NCBI GenBank assembly: GCA_964349835.1
Contig: CAYGID010000002.1
Location: 67,343-131,342 of the forward strand
Length of the DNA stretch: 64,000 nucleotides
Origin: JAQVSH01 sp964349835
GTDB taxonomy: Bacteria > Bacteroidota > Bacteroidia > Bacteroidales > UBA4181
Direction of reading: 5' to 3'
The stretch's first letter is position 1. The number at the start of each line of letters is the position of its first letter. The notes beneath the pieces were generated by a model. It did not search any database, was not told the DNA's origin, and saw only the letters and a list, made by a program, of their open reading frames with translations. Shown piece by piece: positions 42,091 to 50,495 of this stretch. A program made the translations under genes and the position numbers.

Positions 42091-42975
42091 ATGGTGCCCC
42101 CGGATTTGTTACCCCCTTTTACCGAATCGGTTGCCGGCAGGCCTGCTTCGCGTCTGTTCCGCCTGGGCAACCGGCTGGTTACGATGCGTTTCCCAACCGT
42201 AATGGGTATCCTGAATGTTACGCCCGATTCGTTTTACGAGCCGAGCCGAGTCGTTCACGAGGAGGCAATTATTTCGCGTTGTGCCCGGATGCTCGAGGAG
42301 GGGGCAACCTGGATTGATGTGGGCGGCTTCTCTTCGCGCCCAGGCTCGGAACTGCCATCGCCCGATGAGGAACTGTCGCGTTTGTGTCGGGCGCTCGATC
42401 TCATCAGGAGTCGCTTTAACGATGCCCTGATTTCGGTTGATACAGCACGTGCTGTTGTGGCCTCGCGCGTGGTAAAAGATTACGATGTGGGAATGATTAA
42501 CGACATTTCGGGAGGAACTCTAGACGATACCCTCTTTGAAACACTGCCTTCGCTGCATGTTCCCTATGTTCTTTCGCATATTCGGGGAACTCCCCTTGCC
42601 ATGCAGGAGGAGCCTGTTTACGAAGACCTTATGCGTGAGATGGCCCTCTATTTTTCCGAAAAGATTAATCGACTGCATCATCTCGGTGTGGCCGACATTA
42701 TTATTGATCCGGGTTTTGGCTTTGGAAAAACCTGGGAGCACAACCGCCAATTGATGTGCGAGCTTGCCTCTCTAACACAGCACGGGCTTCCTCTGATGGT
42801 TGGAGTTTCTAGAAAGTCAATGATCTACAAGACGTTAGGCGTAGTTCCCGAACAGGCGTTAAACGGCACAACGGTTGCCCATGTTTTTGCCCTTCTGCGG
42901 GGTGCCGATTTTTTGCGGGTGCACGATGTGAAGCAGGCCGTAGAGTGTATAAGGCTTACGGAAGCTTTTCGCTGA
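42091..42975 (+). CDS. folP: Dihydropteroate synthase
   Basis: FolP condenses p-aminobenzoate with dihydropterin pyrophosphate in folate synthesis and is the sulfonamide target. Landmarks are MGILNVTPDSFYEPS, WIDVGGFSSRPGSE, MINDISGGTLD, DIIIDPGFGFGKTWEHN (with the KT lysine) and VGVSRKSMIYKTLG. The frame could begin at TTG 42076; ATG 42091 (294 aa) is preferred. Its 3' end overlaps the convergent receiver-PPDK gene by 20 bp. Confidence 0.94.
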   Translation: MVPPDLLPPFTESVAGRPASRLFRLGNRLVTMRFPTVMGILNVTPDSFYEPSRVVHEEAIISRCARMLEEGATWIDVGGFSSRPGSELPSPDEELSRLCRALDLIRSRFNDALISVDTARAVVASRVVKDYDVGMINDISGGTLDDTLFETLPSLHVPYVLSHIRGTPLAMQEEPVYEDLMREMALYFSEKINRLHHLGVADIIIDPGFGFGKTWEHNRQLMCELASLTQHGLPLMVGVSRKSMIYKTLGVVPEQALNGTTVAHVFALLRGADFLRVHDVKQAVECIRLTEAFR

Positions 42976-45943
42976 CAGGCTTTAATAGTACGCCGCGGTT
43001 GGTTTTCCCGTTAATGAGCAGGGTCATGGGCGAGGCGAAGCGGATATGACTTACATTTTCGTCGTGGAACAGGGTCGGTGCCTGGGTGAGATACTCCAAG
43101 TCGAGAAACTCTTCGCGGGTGGCTTGGTTAATTGTGAAGTAGCCTACCTTGAAAGAGTTGAGATGCTGAAAAAAGTGAGAACCCTGGCTGGGATCCATGT
43201 GGTAGCCCGGGAATCCGGTTTCGATTACCAATCGTGCTTCCGAAATCTGCGCCCATTTTACGGGAATTCCCATCGAAAAATCGGATGTGCCCCATCGGCC
43301 GGGTCCTATTAAGACATAGTTTCGCTTCTCCTTCATTAAACGGCCGTTGAGCATGGCAATGGTTTCGACAATCCTGAATACATCGATCGATCGCAACTCT
43401 TTGTTTCTTACCCATATGCAATCGGAGATCGTATCAATGCGTCCATTCCCCAGCGAAGCAGTCGAAGCGGCTAGCATCCGGTTCACAGGGATTTGGTTGA
43501 AGGATACGTTGATGGCATGTTCTTCCTGAGGGATAGGCCGTATTTGCAGCAGGTGGAAGATACGGGGGTTACCAGGTGGCACATTCAGCTGTGCCGCGAA
43601 CTCAATCTCTACATCGCTTCCCATCTCTCTTTTGCCCATCTCCAGCAACACCTTTACGATTTCGGGAAGAGGAAAGGTTCCGTGAAGCAGGAGGTTATTA
43701 AAGGTAATTACCCTCTTGCCCGCGAAAAGTACGCCATCAGTCAGCGTTTGTGTTTCAAAATTGTATGTCGATGCCACCCATTTCAGGCTGCCGTCGGTTT
43801 CAGCATCCGAAATGGCCAGCCTTGTAAGGTTTTGGTCGTCGCGCACCGAGGGCTTAAATGGCTTGCTCTGGTCGAGTGCGTAAAAGTATTTTTGTGTTTC
43901 GCGCAGTGCCGTTTGCGGGTTTGATAGCTGGAGCAGATGTTTGGGATAGCGGGGCGAAAAACGCAAACCCGTGCCCCCCTCCACAATGTACTTTCCCAGC
44001 CCAAACCCAACAAAAGCCACACCCTCACCCGATTTCTCCTTACCCGCCGGATAGTGGTTGATGGAGCGGGCCACTCCCGAGCAGGCAGGGTAAAACCGGC
44101 TGCCGTAAGAGCTGCCGCAGACCTGTTGCAGGATGATGGCCATCTTCTCCTCCTCGGGCGAGTTTGAGGAGGCCTGCATGTAGGCTTTGCTACCCGAAAA
44201 GTAGACGGAGGCGTAGATTCCTTTTATGGCCTGGGCCACGTTCTGAGTAAACGCCTGGCTGTTGGCTGAGAAGGGAACCATGTAGGTTGTGTAGATCCCC
44301 GCAAAAGGTTGGAAATGGGAGTCTTCTAACAGACTCGACGACCTGACGGCAATGGGTGTCCGAAAACCCTCGATGAGTACCTTTAAATCCTGAAGCAGCG
44401 ATTCGGGGAGTGAGGCTTTCAGAAACCGCTGCAAAATCTCCTCATCGCTCAGGGTTCCGTACAGAACGGTTTCTAAAAGATGGTTTTCCTGCAGAAACCG
44501 GTCGAAATAGTCGGTGCTGATAACCACCGTGTCGGGAATCTGCACACGTACTCCCGGCCACCTCTCTTCGAGCCGGTGCTGTTTGAGTACGGTGTCGGCA
44601 AAAGCGAGCCCTCTGGCTTTTCCTCCGATTGAGCCCTCACCGATGCGGGAGAAACGGAGATAGCGGTTGAACCGCTCACGTTGGAATTGTGCCACAATGC
44701 CTCTCCCTTTTTGAGCTCTGTAGTTAGAGATGCCCTGAATCAGAAAGTTTCGGATTTCATCGGTCGAGGTAAAATCGTGGGTTGATTTTTGGCCGAAAAG
44801 TTTTCCTAATGGGAAAATACCCCTGGCGTTGAGCCATTTGGAGATGTCGTTCCGGGTTACATGGTAAAGGAGTACATGGTCGGGAATGGCCAGAAGCACC
44901 TTTTGCATGGCATCGAGATCGTCGGCCCTGGCCACGGTGCGAAGCGTATGGGGGTCTTTGAATTGAAAGGGGCCAAAGGCAAAGTTCTGCAGTACGAAAT
45001 GGCCAATCTCCTGCTGGATTCCGGGCGAATTTTTGTAGGCAAATCCGGCGTTCAGTGAGAGCGCCGTCTCTTCGTACTGGCGATCGGACGATTGCAGCAG
45101 CACCGGCATGTCGGGAAACTCTCTCCTGACGGTACGGCACAACACAAAACCCGCCTCCCCTTTCACCTGGCTCGAGAGATGATCCTTGAAGCGAACATCC
45201 GAAATGACCCCCAATAAATTGTGTTTGTACTTGTGGTAGAGTTCGAGTGCTGTTTCCAGGTGGTTTGCAAGAAGAACCTTGGGGCGACCTCTCATTCGCA
45301 TCACCTTTTGGTGCGCATTGAGTCCCTCTTTAAAAAGTTCGCCGGTTTGCGTGAAGATAATTTTATAGAGTAAAGGGAGGTAGACCGAAGCATAGCGCAC
45401 AGAATCTTCGGTCAGAAGAATGGCCTGAACTCCGTACGAGCTGTCGCTTTCGATGTTCAGCCGATCTTCCATAAGCTTAATGATAGCCAGAAGCAGGTCG
45501 GCATTTCCCATCCACGAAAAGACATAGTCGATGGCCGAAAGATCTTCGTTTTGCAATCGAAGAGAGACCTCGCGTGAGAAGTGGGTGAGTACCACGATGG
45601 GAATATGGGGAAACTCTTTTTTTATCTCCTGTGCCAGTTCGAAGGAGTTTGAGTCGCGGATACTCAGCATCTCAATAATCAGGTCGATGGGCTCGTTTCG
45701 TAACACCCTGAGTGCCTCACCGGCCGTGTCGGCATGGGTAAATTCGGGGATGACCCGCAGGTTTAACGACACATATTCATTGAAAATCTGTTCTTCGATA
45801 CGCCCGTCTTCCTCTAGCATAAACGCATCGTAACTGCTGCATACCAGCAGTACCTTCCTGATTCGGCGGGGCATCAGGTGGTCGAAAATCGCGTCCTCCG
45901 AAAGGGAGTTGCGACAGACTTTCGGAAGGATCTCCGATTGCAT
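42956..45943 (-). CDS. Two receiver-like domains fused to a PEP synthase/PPDK-type ATP-grasp domain
   Basis: 995 aa. Residues about 28-155 form a receiver-like fold without the phospho-acceptor (Glu91 where Asp is expected, no switch Lys). A second receiver-like domain (about 221-320) keeps Asp249, Ser285 and Lys304 at the expected places. From about 430 an N-terminal PPDK/PEP-synthase ATP-grasp follows (GEGSIGGKARGLAFA; PIAVRSSSLLEDS; IFHLLQIRPIP). I see neither the phospho-His swivelling domain nor the PEP-binding barrel, so it is not a complete PEP synthase. Similar proteins are annotated PEP synthase in Bacteroidetes. rpe lies 1 bp upstream. Confidence 0.8.
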   Translation of the reverse strand: MQSEILPKVCRNSLSEDAIFDHLMPRRIRKVLLVCSSYDAFMLEEDGRIEEQIFNEYVSLNLRVIPEFTHADTAGEALRVLRNEPIDLIIEMLSIRDSNSFELAQEIKKEFPHIPIVVLTHFSREVSLRLQNEDLSAIDYVFSWMGNADLLLAIIKLMEDRLNIESDSSYGVQAILLTEDSVRYASVYLPLLYKIIFTQTGELFKEGLNAHQKVMRMRGRPKVLLANHLETALELYHKYKHNLLGVISDVRFKDHLSSQVKGEAGFVLCRTVRREFPDMPVLLQSSDRQYEETALSLNAGFAYKNSPGIQQEIGHFVLQNFAFGPFQFKDPHTLRTVARADDLDAMQKVLLAIPDHVLLYHVTRNDISKWLNARGIFPLGKLFGQKSTHDFTSTDEIRNFLIQGISNYRAQKGRGIVAQFQRERFNRYLRFSRIGEGSIGGKARGLAFADTVLKQHRLEERWPGVRVQIPDTVVISTDYFDRFLQENHLLETVLYGTLSDEEILQRFLKASLPESLLQDLKVLIEGFRTPIAVRSSSLLEDSHFQPFAGIYTTYMVPFSANSQAFTQNVAQAIKGIYASVYFSGSKAYMQASSNSPEEEKMAIILQQVCGSSYGSRFYPACSGVARSINHYPAGKEKSGEGVAFVGFGLGKYIVEGGTGLRFSPRYPKHLLQLSNPQTALRETQKYFYALDQSKPFKPSVRDDQNLTRLAISDAETDGSLKWVASTYNFETQTLTDGVLFAGKRVITFNNLLLHGTFPLPEIVKVLLEMGKREMGSDVEIEFAAQLNVPPGNPRIFHLLQIRPIPQEEHAINVSFNQIPVNRMLAASTASLGNGRIDTISDCIWVRNKELRSIDVFRIVETIAMLNGRLMKEKRNYVLIGPGRWGTSDFSMGIPVKWAQISEARLVIETGFPGYHMDPSQGSHFFQHLNSFKVGYFTINQATREEFLDLEYLTQAPTLFHDENVSHIRFASPMTLLINGKTNRGVLLKPVSEKLP

Positions 45944-45944
45944 G

Positions 45945-46598
45945 CTATAACGCCTTGAGTTCGGAAATGGTGGTTAAAGGATTGGGCGAACGGAAGATAT
46001 AGCTGCCTACAACAAACACGTTGACGCCGGCCTCCTTTAATCGGGGCAGGTTGGCGGCACTGATGCCTCCGTCGACCTCAATGTGCAGGTCGGGTTTCAG
46101 GAGAGAGGCCATCTGTTTTAGTTTAGTGGCCTTTTCAACCACCTTTTCAATAAAGGGCTGGCCCCCAAATCCGGGATTAACCGACATTAGCAACACCAAA
46201 TCGAGATCGGGTAGGATCTCCTCCAATAGTCCCACAGGGGTAGCAGGGTTGAGGCAGACTCCTGCTTTGGCTCCCGATTCGCGGATCATTTGTATGGTAC
46301 GGTGCAGATGGCGGCAAGCCTCCTGATGCACGGTGATGAGGTCGGCACCGGCATTACGGAATGCGTCGATATAACGCTCCGGCTCAACCATCATTAAATG
46401 TACATCGAAAGGTTTGTTTGTCAGTTTTCGCATGGCGCGCAGCACCGGCAAACCGAAAGAGAGATTGGGCACAAATGAGCCGTCCATGATGTCGCAGTGA
46501 ATCCAGTCGGCTTCGGATTGATGAAGCATCTCTATTGCTTTGCCCAGATGCGAGAAATCGGCATCAAGCACCGATACGGCAAGAAGGTGGTTGGCCAT
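45945..46598 (-). CDS. rpe: Ribulose-phosphate 3-epimerase
   Basis: Rpe interconverts ribulose 5-phosphate and xylulose 5-phosphate in the pentose phosphate pathway. The TIM barrel shows AVSVLDADFSHLG, WIHCDIMDGSFVPNLSFG, FDVHLMMVEPERYI, MSVNPGFGGQPFIE and HIEVDGGIS. 217 aa from the ATG at 46598; the in-frame upstream Met adds non-family residues. It ends 1 bp before the next gene on the same strand, so the two are surely co-transcribed. Confidence 0.95.
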   Translation of the reverse strand: MANHLLAVSVLDADFSHLGKAIEMLHQSEADWIHCDIMDGSFVPNLSFGLPVLRAMRKLTNKPFDVHLMMVEPERYIDAFRNAGADLITVHQEACRHLHRTIQMIRESGAKAGVCLNPATPVGLLEEILPDLDLVLLMSVNPGFGGQPFIEKVVEKATKLKQMASLLKPDLHIEVDGGISAANLPRLKEAGVNVFVVGSYIFRSPNPLTTISELKAL

Positions 46599-46678
46599 GG
46601 CGGATGATTTTCGGCGAAGGTAACGATAAACTTTCAAAAACTACCTCACATCACCTCTCACCGCCGGGTTTGCCCCGA

Positions 46679-47542
46679 TTAGAGGTAGCTTCTCAGTTTG
46701 ATTACACTGCGGGTGCTTCTGAGCCGCTTAATGGCTTTGTCTTTTACCTGCCTTACCCTCTCCTGGGTCAAGCCAAAGGCATCGCCAATTTCTATGAGTG
46801 TTTTGGCCTCTTCGCCCCCAAGCCCGTAGTACATTCTGATGATGGCTGCTTCGCGCGGGCTGAGCGCTGCGAGCGACGATTCAATATCTTTTTTGAGCGA
46901 TTCGCTGATGAGGATTCGGTCGGGGAAAGGATTGTCGTTGTTCGAGATTACATCGTACAGCGTGCCGCCGTCGTCTTGCTGACCCAGCGGGGCATCGAGC
47001 GAGATGTGACGTCCGGTACCCCTGTCGAGTTTTTCGACATCGCGCGTTTCCAACTGAAGCTCCTCGGCAATCTCCGAATCGGTGGGTTCTCTTTCGAAGG
47101 TCTGTTCCAGTCGAGCCGCTGCCCGGTTAATTTTGTTGATTGAACCAATCTTGTTCATGGGAATCCTAACCAAACGAGCCTGCTCGGAGATGGCCTGCAA
47201 AATAGACTGTCGGATCCACCAAACGGCATAGGAGATAAATTTAAAGCCTTTGGTTTCGTCGAAACGCATAGCAGCCTTCATCAGTCCCATATTCCCTTCG
47301 TTAATCAGGTCGGCTAGTCCGATGCCCTGATTCTGATACTGTTTGGCAACCGAAACAACAAAACGGAGATTGGCGTTTACCAGTTTCTCAAGCGCCTCCT
47401 GGTCGCCGCTGCGGATCCGTCGTGACAGCTCAACCTCTTCATCGGGCGATACCATAGAGATACGGCTGATATCGTGAAGATATTTGTCGAGAGAGGAATC
47501 ACTCCGGTTGGTTACCTGTTTTGTTATTTTTATTTGTCTCAT
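46679..47542 (-). CDS. rpoD: Primary RNA polymerase sigma factor (RpoD/SigA type)
   Basis: A 287-aa sigma-70 of the short Bacteroidetes primary type (region 1.1 absent). Region 1.2 is SSLDKYLHDISRISMVSPDEE, region 2 NLRFVVSVAKQYQNQG with GFKFISYAVWWIRQSI, region 3 PMNKIGSINKINRA, and region 4 IRMYYGLGGEEAKTLIEIG and LTQERVRQVKDKAIKRLR. It is the factor expected to read the TAnnTTTG promoters seen here. Divergent from rho. Confidence 0.95.
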   Translation of the reverse strand: MRQIKITKQVTNRSDSSLDKYLHDISRISMVSPDEEVELSRRIRSGDQEALEKLVNANLRFVVSVAKQYQNQGIGLADLINEGNMGLMKAAMRFDETKGFKFISYAVWWIRQSILQAISEQARLVRIPMNKIGSINKINRAAARLEQTFEREPTDSEIAEELQLETRDVEKLDRGTGRHISLDAPLGQQDDGGTLYDVISNNDNPFPDRILISESLKKDIESSLAALSPREAAIIRMYYGLGGEEAKTLIEIGDAFGLTQERVRQVKDKAIKRLRSTRSVIKLRSYL

Positions 47543-47582
47543 GATAATCGTTGGCTTCTATACTTCAATTTATTAGGCCGCG

Positions 47583-47590
47583 TAACTTTG
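47583..47590 (+). promoter_or_regulatory. Putative -7 element in the rho leader region
   Basis: TAACTTTG (exact TAnnTTTG) lies 227 bp before the proposed rho ATG, which would give a long leader. The leader (47591-47817) holds no hairpin that I can call with confidence; Rho genes are often autoregulated, but that is not visible here. Confidence 0.35.
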
Positions 47591-47817
47591 TGTGCAATTT
47601 ATATACCATAAAAGGGGTTTAATTGTTCATTCGGGAGGGTAAATCGTTGATGTTTTTTTCAAAAAGGTTGATTTATTGTAAAAATAACGTAACATTGCGA
47701 AAAATTTGCAAGGATTCGAGTTGCTCGGGTACACTTGCCCCCCCCTCCCTTCTTCTTTTTTCATGGTTCTATTTTTTATCCGAAGCGGATTCCCCGTATC
47801 CTTTTTTTCCCCCCTTT

Positions 47818-50322
47818 ATGCACGACATTCAAGATCTGAATCAAAAGTTATTGCCCGAATTGAGACTAATTGCTAAGTCTCTAAATATTAAGCGGGTAGA
47901 ATCTTTAAAAAAACAAGAGCTGATCTATCGTATTCTCGATCAGCAGGCCGTTGTTGAATCCTCGCGTCAGTCAGGAGGCAAAGGTGCTCTCCCCGTACGC
48001 GAAAAAACGTCGATTGGGAGTGTTTCCGAAGTGGCTGCCAGCATGGTCAAAAGGCTCTTTGTTAAATCGCCTGCCGCACCTTCGCCTCAGGTTACGCAAG
48101 AGCCAGCGGCTGCGCAATCTGCAGCGGCTTCACCGTCGGCTCAAGCTTCACAGCCTGCCGGAAACCCCGCCCCGGCTCGCGCTCCCGGCAGGAGTTCTGC
48201 GCCGTTGGATCCCGCTGTAAAACAGACGCCTGGCCAGAACCCGAACAAGCCGAATAAGCCTGGCAAGCCTAACAAAGGCTCATTCAATAACGATAGCAAG
48301 AAGTTGCAGAGCGAAAACAACAAAGTGCAGAGCAACAACAAANNNNNNNNNNNNNNNNNNNNNNNNNNNNNNNNNNNNNNNNNNNNNNNNNNNNNNNNNN
48401 NNNNNNNNNNNNNNNNNNNNNNNNNNNNNNNNNNNNNNNNNNGCAACAACAAACAAAGGCAAACCGAAGCTATTAAACCTCAGACTCCTGAAATAGGTCG
48501 TGAGAAGCCCGCCGCAAATTTGCCGGCACCCGGTTCTGCTGGCAATCCCCAGCAGAATGCACCTGTTCCGACAACGCTTCGCAAAGAGTTTTCTGACAAT
48601 AGGAAAGATGATTCCGGTCGTCGGGTTGAACTGCCGACCGACTTGACCGAAGGGTACTCTCCGCGTCAGAATGCCCGATCGCAGGCCGCTTCGCAGGGTA
48701 ACAGCCGGAATCGCCGGAAGAGAACCGATAAACGTCTCTCTTTGGAGAATGGCCGCCCGGTTTCGGTTCAGGGACAGACTACCCCCATGGCGCCTGTTGC
48801 CGGTAGCCGTGAGATGCCATTCGCTAACGGAATGCATTCGGGACAACCCGAGAGGCCTGTTGCTGAAGTTGATCACCTTCTCACCCAGGAGCTGGGTTTG
48901 GGAGAGGTCTCAGTGCCCTCTGTTGCCGAAGAACCGCAGGTAACTTCTATTCCTCAGGTCCACATTGACGAACAGGAACACGCCATTCCCACCGTGAGTG
49001 CTTCGCCTATCGACGAGGCTCCCATTCCGCCCTCCGAAGCGGAAACTTCCGATACAGAATCGGCGGCCTCAGGTGCCGATCGCGACAGGAACCAATTTCA
49101 CAACCAAAAGAAAGGGAAATTCGGTAAGCCCCAGCCCGGCGCTCCTCAGAACCAGCCTCAGGCAGAGGTGAAAAAGGCCCCCGAAAAAGGATACGATTTC
49201 GACGGGATTGTCTCGAGCACGGGTGTGCTCGAAATCATGCCCGATAGTTACGGTTTCTTGCGTTCGGCCGATTATCATTACCTCAGTTCGCCCGACGATG
49301 TCTATGTTTCGCAATCGCAAATCAAGCTCTTCGGGCTTAAGACCGGCGATACCGTTCGCGGTACCATCAGACCGCCTCGCGAAGGCGAAAAATATTTTCC
49401 GCTGGTTAAGGTAGAGGAGATTAACGGACGTACCCCCGACTTTATCCGCGACAGGATCGCGTTCGATCACCTGACTCCCCTCTTTCCCAATGAGAAGTTT
49501 ACACTGGTTCGCAGGGGCGATCCCTCACCTAACCTCTCCTGCCGCATTGTCGATATGTTTGCCCCTATTGGAAAGGGGCAGCGCGGCCTTATTGTAGCGC
49601 AGCCCAAAACAGGAAAAACGGTCTTGTTAAAAGATATTGCCAACGCCATTGCAGCCAACCATCCCGAAGTGTACATGATTGTGCTTCTGATTGACGAAAG
49701 ACCTGAGGAGGTCACCGATATGGCTCGCAGTGTTAATGCCGAAGTGGTAGCCTCCACCTTTGATGAGCCTGCCGATCGCCATGTCAGGGTTGCCAGTATC
49801 GTGCTCGAAAAGGCAAAGCGGTTGGTTGAATGCGGTCACGATGTGGTGATTCTGCTCGATTCCATAACCCGGTTGGCCCGCGCGTTTAATACGGTGCAGC
49901 CTGCATCGGGAAAGGTTCTTTCGGGGGGTGTAGATGCCAATGCTCTGCATAAACCCAAGCGCTTTTTCGGCGCAGCAAGGAAAATTGAGAACGGCGGATC
50001 GCTCACTATTTTGGCCACTGCTCTCACCGAAACCGGTTCGAAGATGGACGATGTGATTTTTGAGGAGTTCAAGGGAACCGGTAACATGGAACTTCAGTTA
50101 GACCGGAAGCTTTCGAACCGCCGCATCTTCCCCTCTGTCGACATCACCGCATCAAGTACGCGTCGCGATGATCTGTTGATGGATAAGGAGTCGCTGGGTC
50201 GGATCTGGGTGCTTCGGAATTATCTGGCCGACATGAACTCGATTGAGGCCATGGATTTCATTCGCGACCGGCTGGTGAAAACCCAGTCGAACGAGGAGTT
50301 TCTTATCTCTATGAACGACTAA
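47818..50322 (+). CDS. rho: Transcription termination factor Rho with long disordered insert (interrupted by an assembly gap)
   Basis: The Rho_N domain (HDIQDLNQKLLPELRLIAKS to about 45) is followed by an insert of several hundred residues rich in Pro, Ala, Asn, Lys, Gln and Ser, in which 100 N sit. Then come the RNA-binding CSD (GVLEIMPDSYGFLR, YVSQSQIKLFGLKTGD) and ATPase core with Walker A AQPKTGKTVLLKD, MIVLLIDERPEEV and VVILLDSITRLARAFN. The frame is the same on both sides of the gap, though the real gap length is unknown. The start is at the Rho_N Met; upstream codons are leader. Confidence 0.93.
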   Translation: MHDIQDLNQKLLPELRLIAKSLNIKRVESLKKQELIYRILDQQAVVESSRQSGGKGALPVREKTSIGSVSEVAASMVKRLFVKSPAAPSPQVTQEPAAAQSAAASPSAQASQPAGNPAPARAPGRSSAPLDPAVKQTPGQNPNKPNKPGKPNKGSFNNDSKKLQSENNKVQSNNKXXXXXXXXXXXXXXXXXXXXXXXXXXXXXXXXXXNNKQRQTEAIKPQTPEIGREKPAANLPAPGSAGNPQQNAPVPTTLRKEFSDNRKDDSGRRVELPTDLTEGYSPRQNARSQAASQGNSRNRRKRTDKRLSLENGRPVSVQGQTTPMAPVAGSREMPFANGMHSGQPERPVAEVDHLLTQELGLGEVSVPSVAEEPQVTSIPQVHIDEQEHAIPTVSASPIDEAPIPPSEAETSDTESAASGADRDRNQFHNQKKGKFGKPQPGAPQNQPQAEVKKAPEKGYDFDGIVSSTGVLEIMPDSYGFLRSADYHYLSSPDDVYVSQSQIKLFGLKTGDTVRGTIRPPREGEKYFPLVKVEEINGRTPDFIRDRIAFDHLTPLFPNEKFTLVRRGDPSPNLSCRIVDMFAPIGKGQRGLIVAQPKTGKTVLLKDIANAIAANHPEVYMIVLLIDERPEEVTDMARSVNAEVVASTFDEPADRHVRVASIVLEKAKRLVECGHDVVILLDSITRLARAFNTVQPASGKVLSGGVDANALHKPKRFFGAARKIENGGSLTILATALTETGSKMDDVIFEEFKGTGNMELQLDRKLSNRRIFPSVDITASSTRRDDLLMDKESLGRIWVLRNYLADMNSIEAMDFIRDRLVKTQSNEEFLISMND
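48343..48442. other. Assembly gap of 100 N inside rho
   Basis: Exactly 100 N, the conventional size for a gap of unknown length. Both edges carry AGCAACAACAA / GCAACAACAAAC sequence encoding Asn-Asn-Lys, so the gap probably represents a collapsed repeat in the disordered insert. Confidence 0.95.
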
Positions 50323-50388
50323 TCGCCGTTGGAATAGCTCTCTTCCTTAACATGAACAGGCTTTTGTTTTGGTTGGAAGCCCACCTTG

Positions 50389-50410
50389 ATTTATGTTGAA
50401 AAACATAAAT
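50389..50410. other. Small A/T-rich hairpin in the rho-nifJ gap
   Basis: ATTTATGTT (50389-50397) and AACATAAAT (50402-50410) form a 9-bp stem with a GAAA tetraloop. No T tract follows. It could be a weak 3' structure of rho or a site near the nifJ promoter. Confidence 0.4.
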
Positions 50411-50447
50411 TATCGGGCTATTCTTTTATCTTCCGTGATTATTTATC

Positions 50448-50455
50448 TACTTTTG
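50448..50455 (+). promoter_or_regulatory. Putative -7 element of nifJ
   Basis: TACTTTTG (exact TAnnTTTG), 40 bp before the nifJ ATG; no clear -33 box. Confidence 0.5.
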
Positions 50456-50495
50456 CGCTCATCATAAAAACATCAATCCATTAATCAATTTGAAA

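Noticed and set aside
47623..47817. N-terminal extension of rho
   Set aside because: Begins at a TTG and yields a Cys/Phe-rich stretch; Rho_N starts at the ATG 47818.
50389..50410. A/T hairpin as rho terminator
   Set aside because: Stem is weak and no T tract follows; kept only as an unassigned structure.
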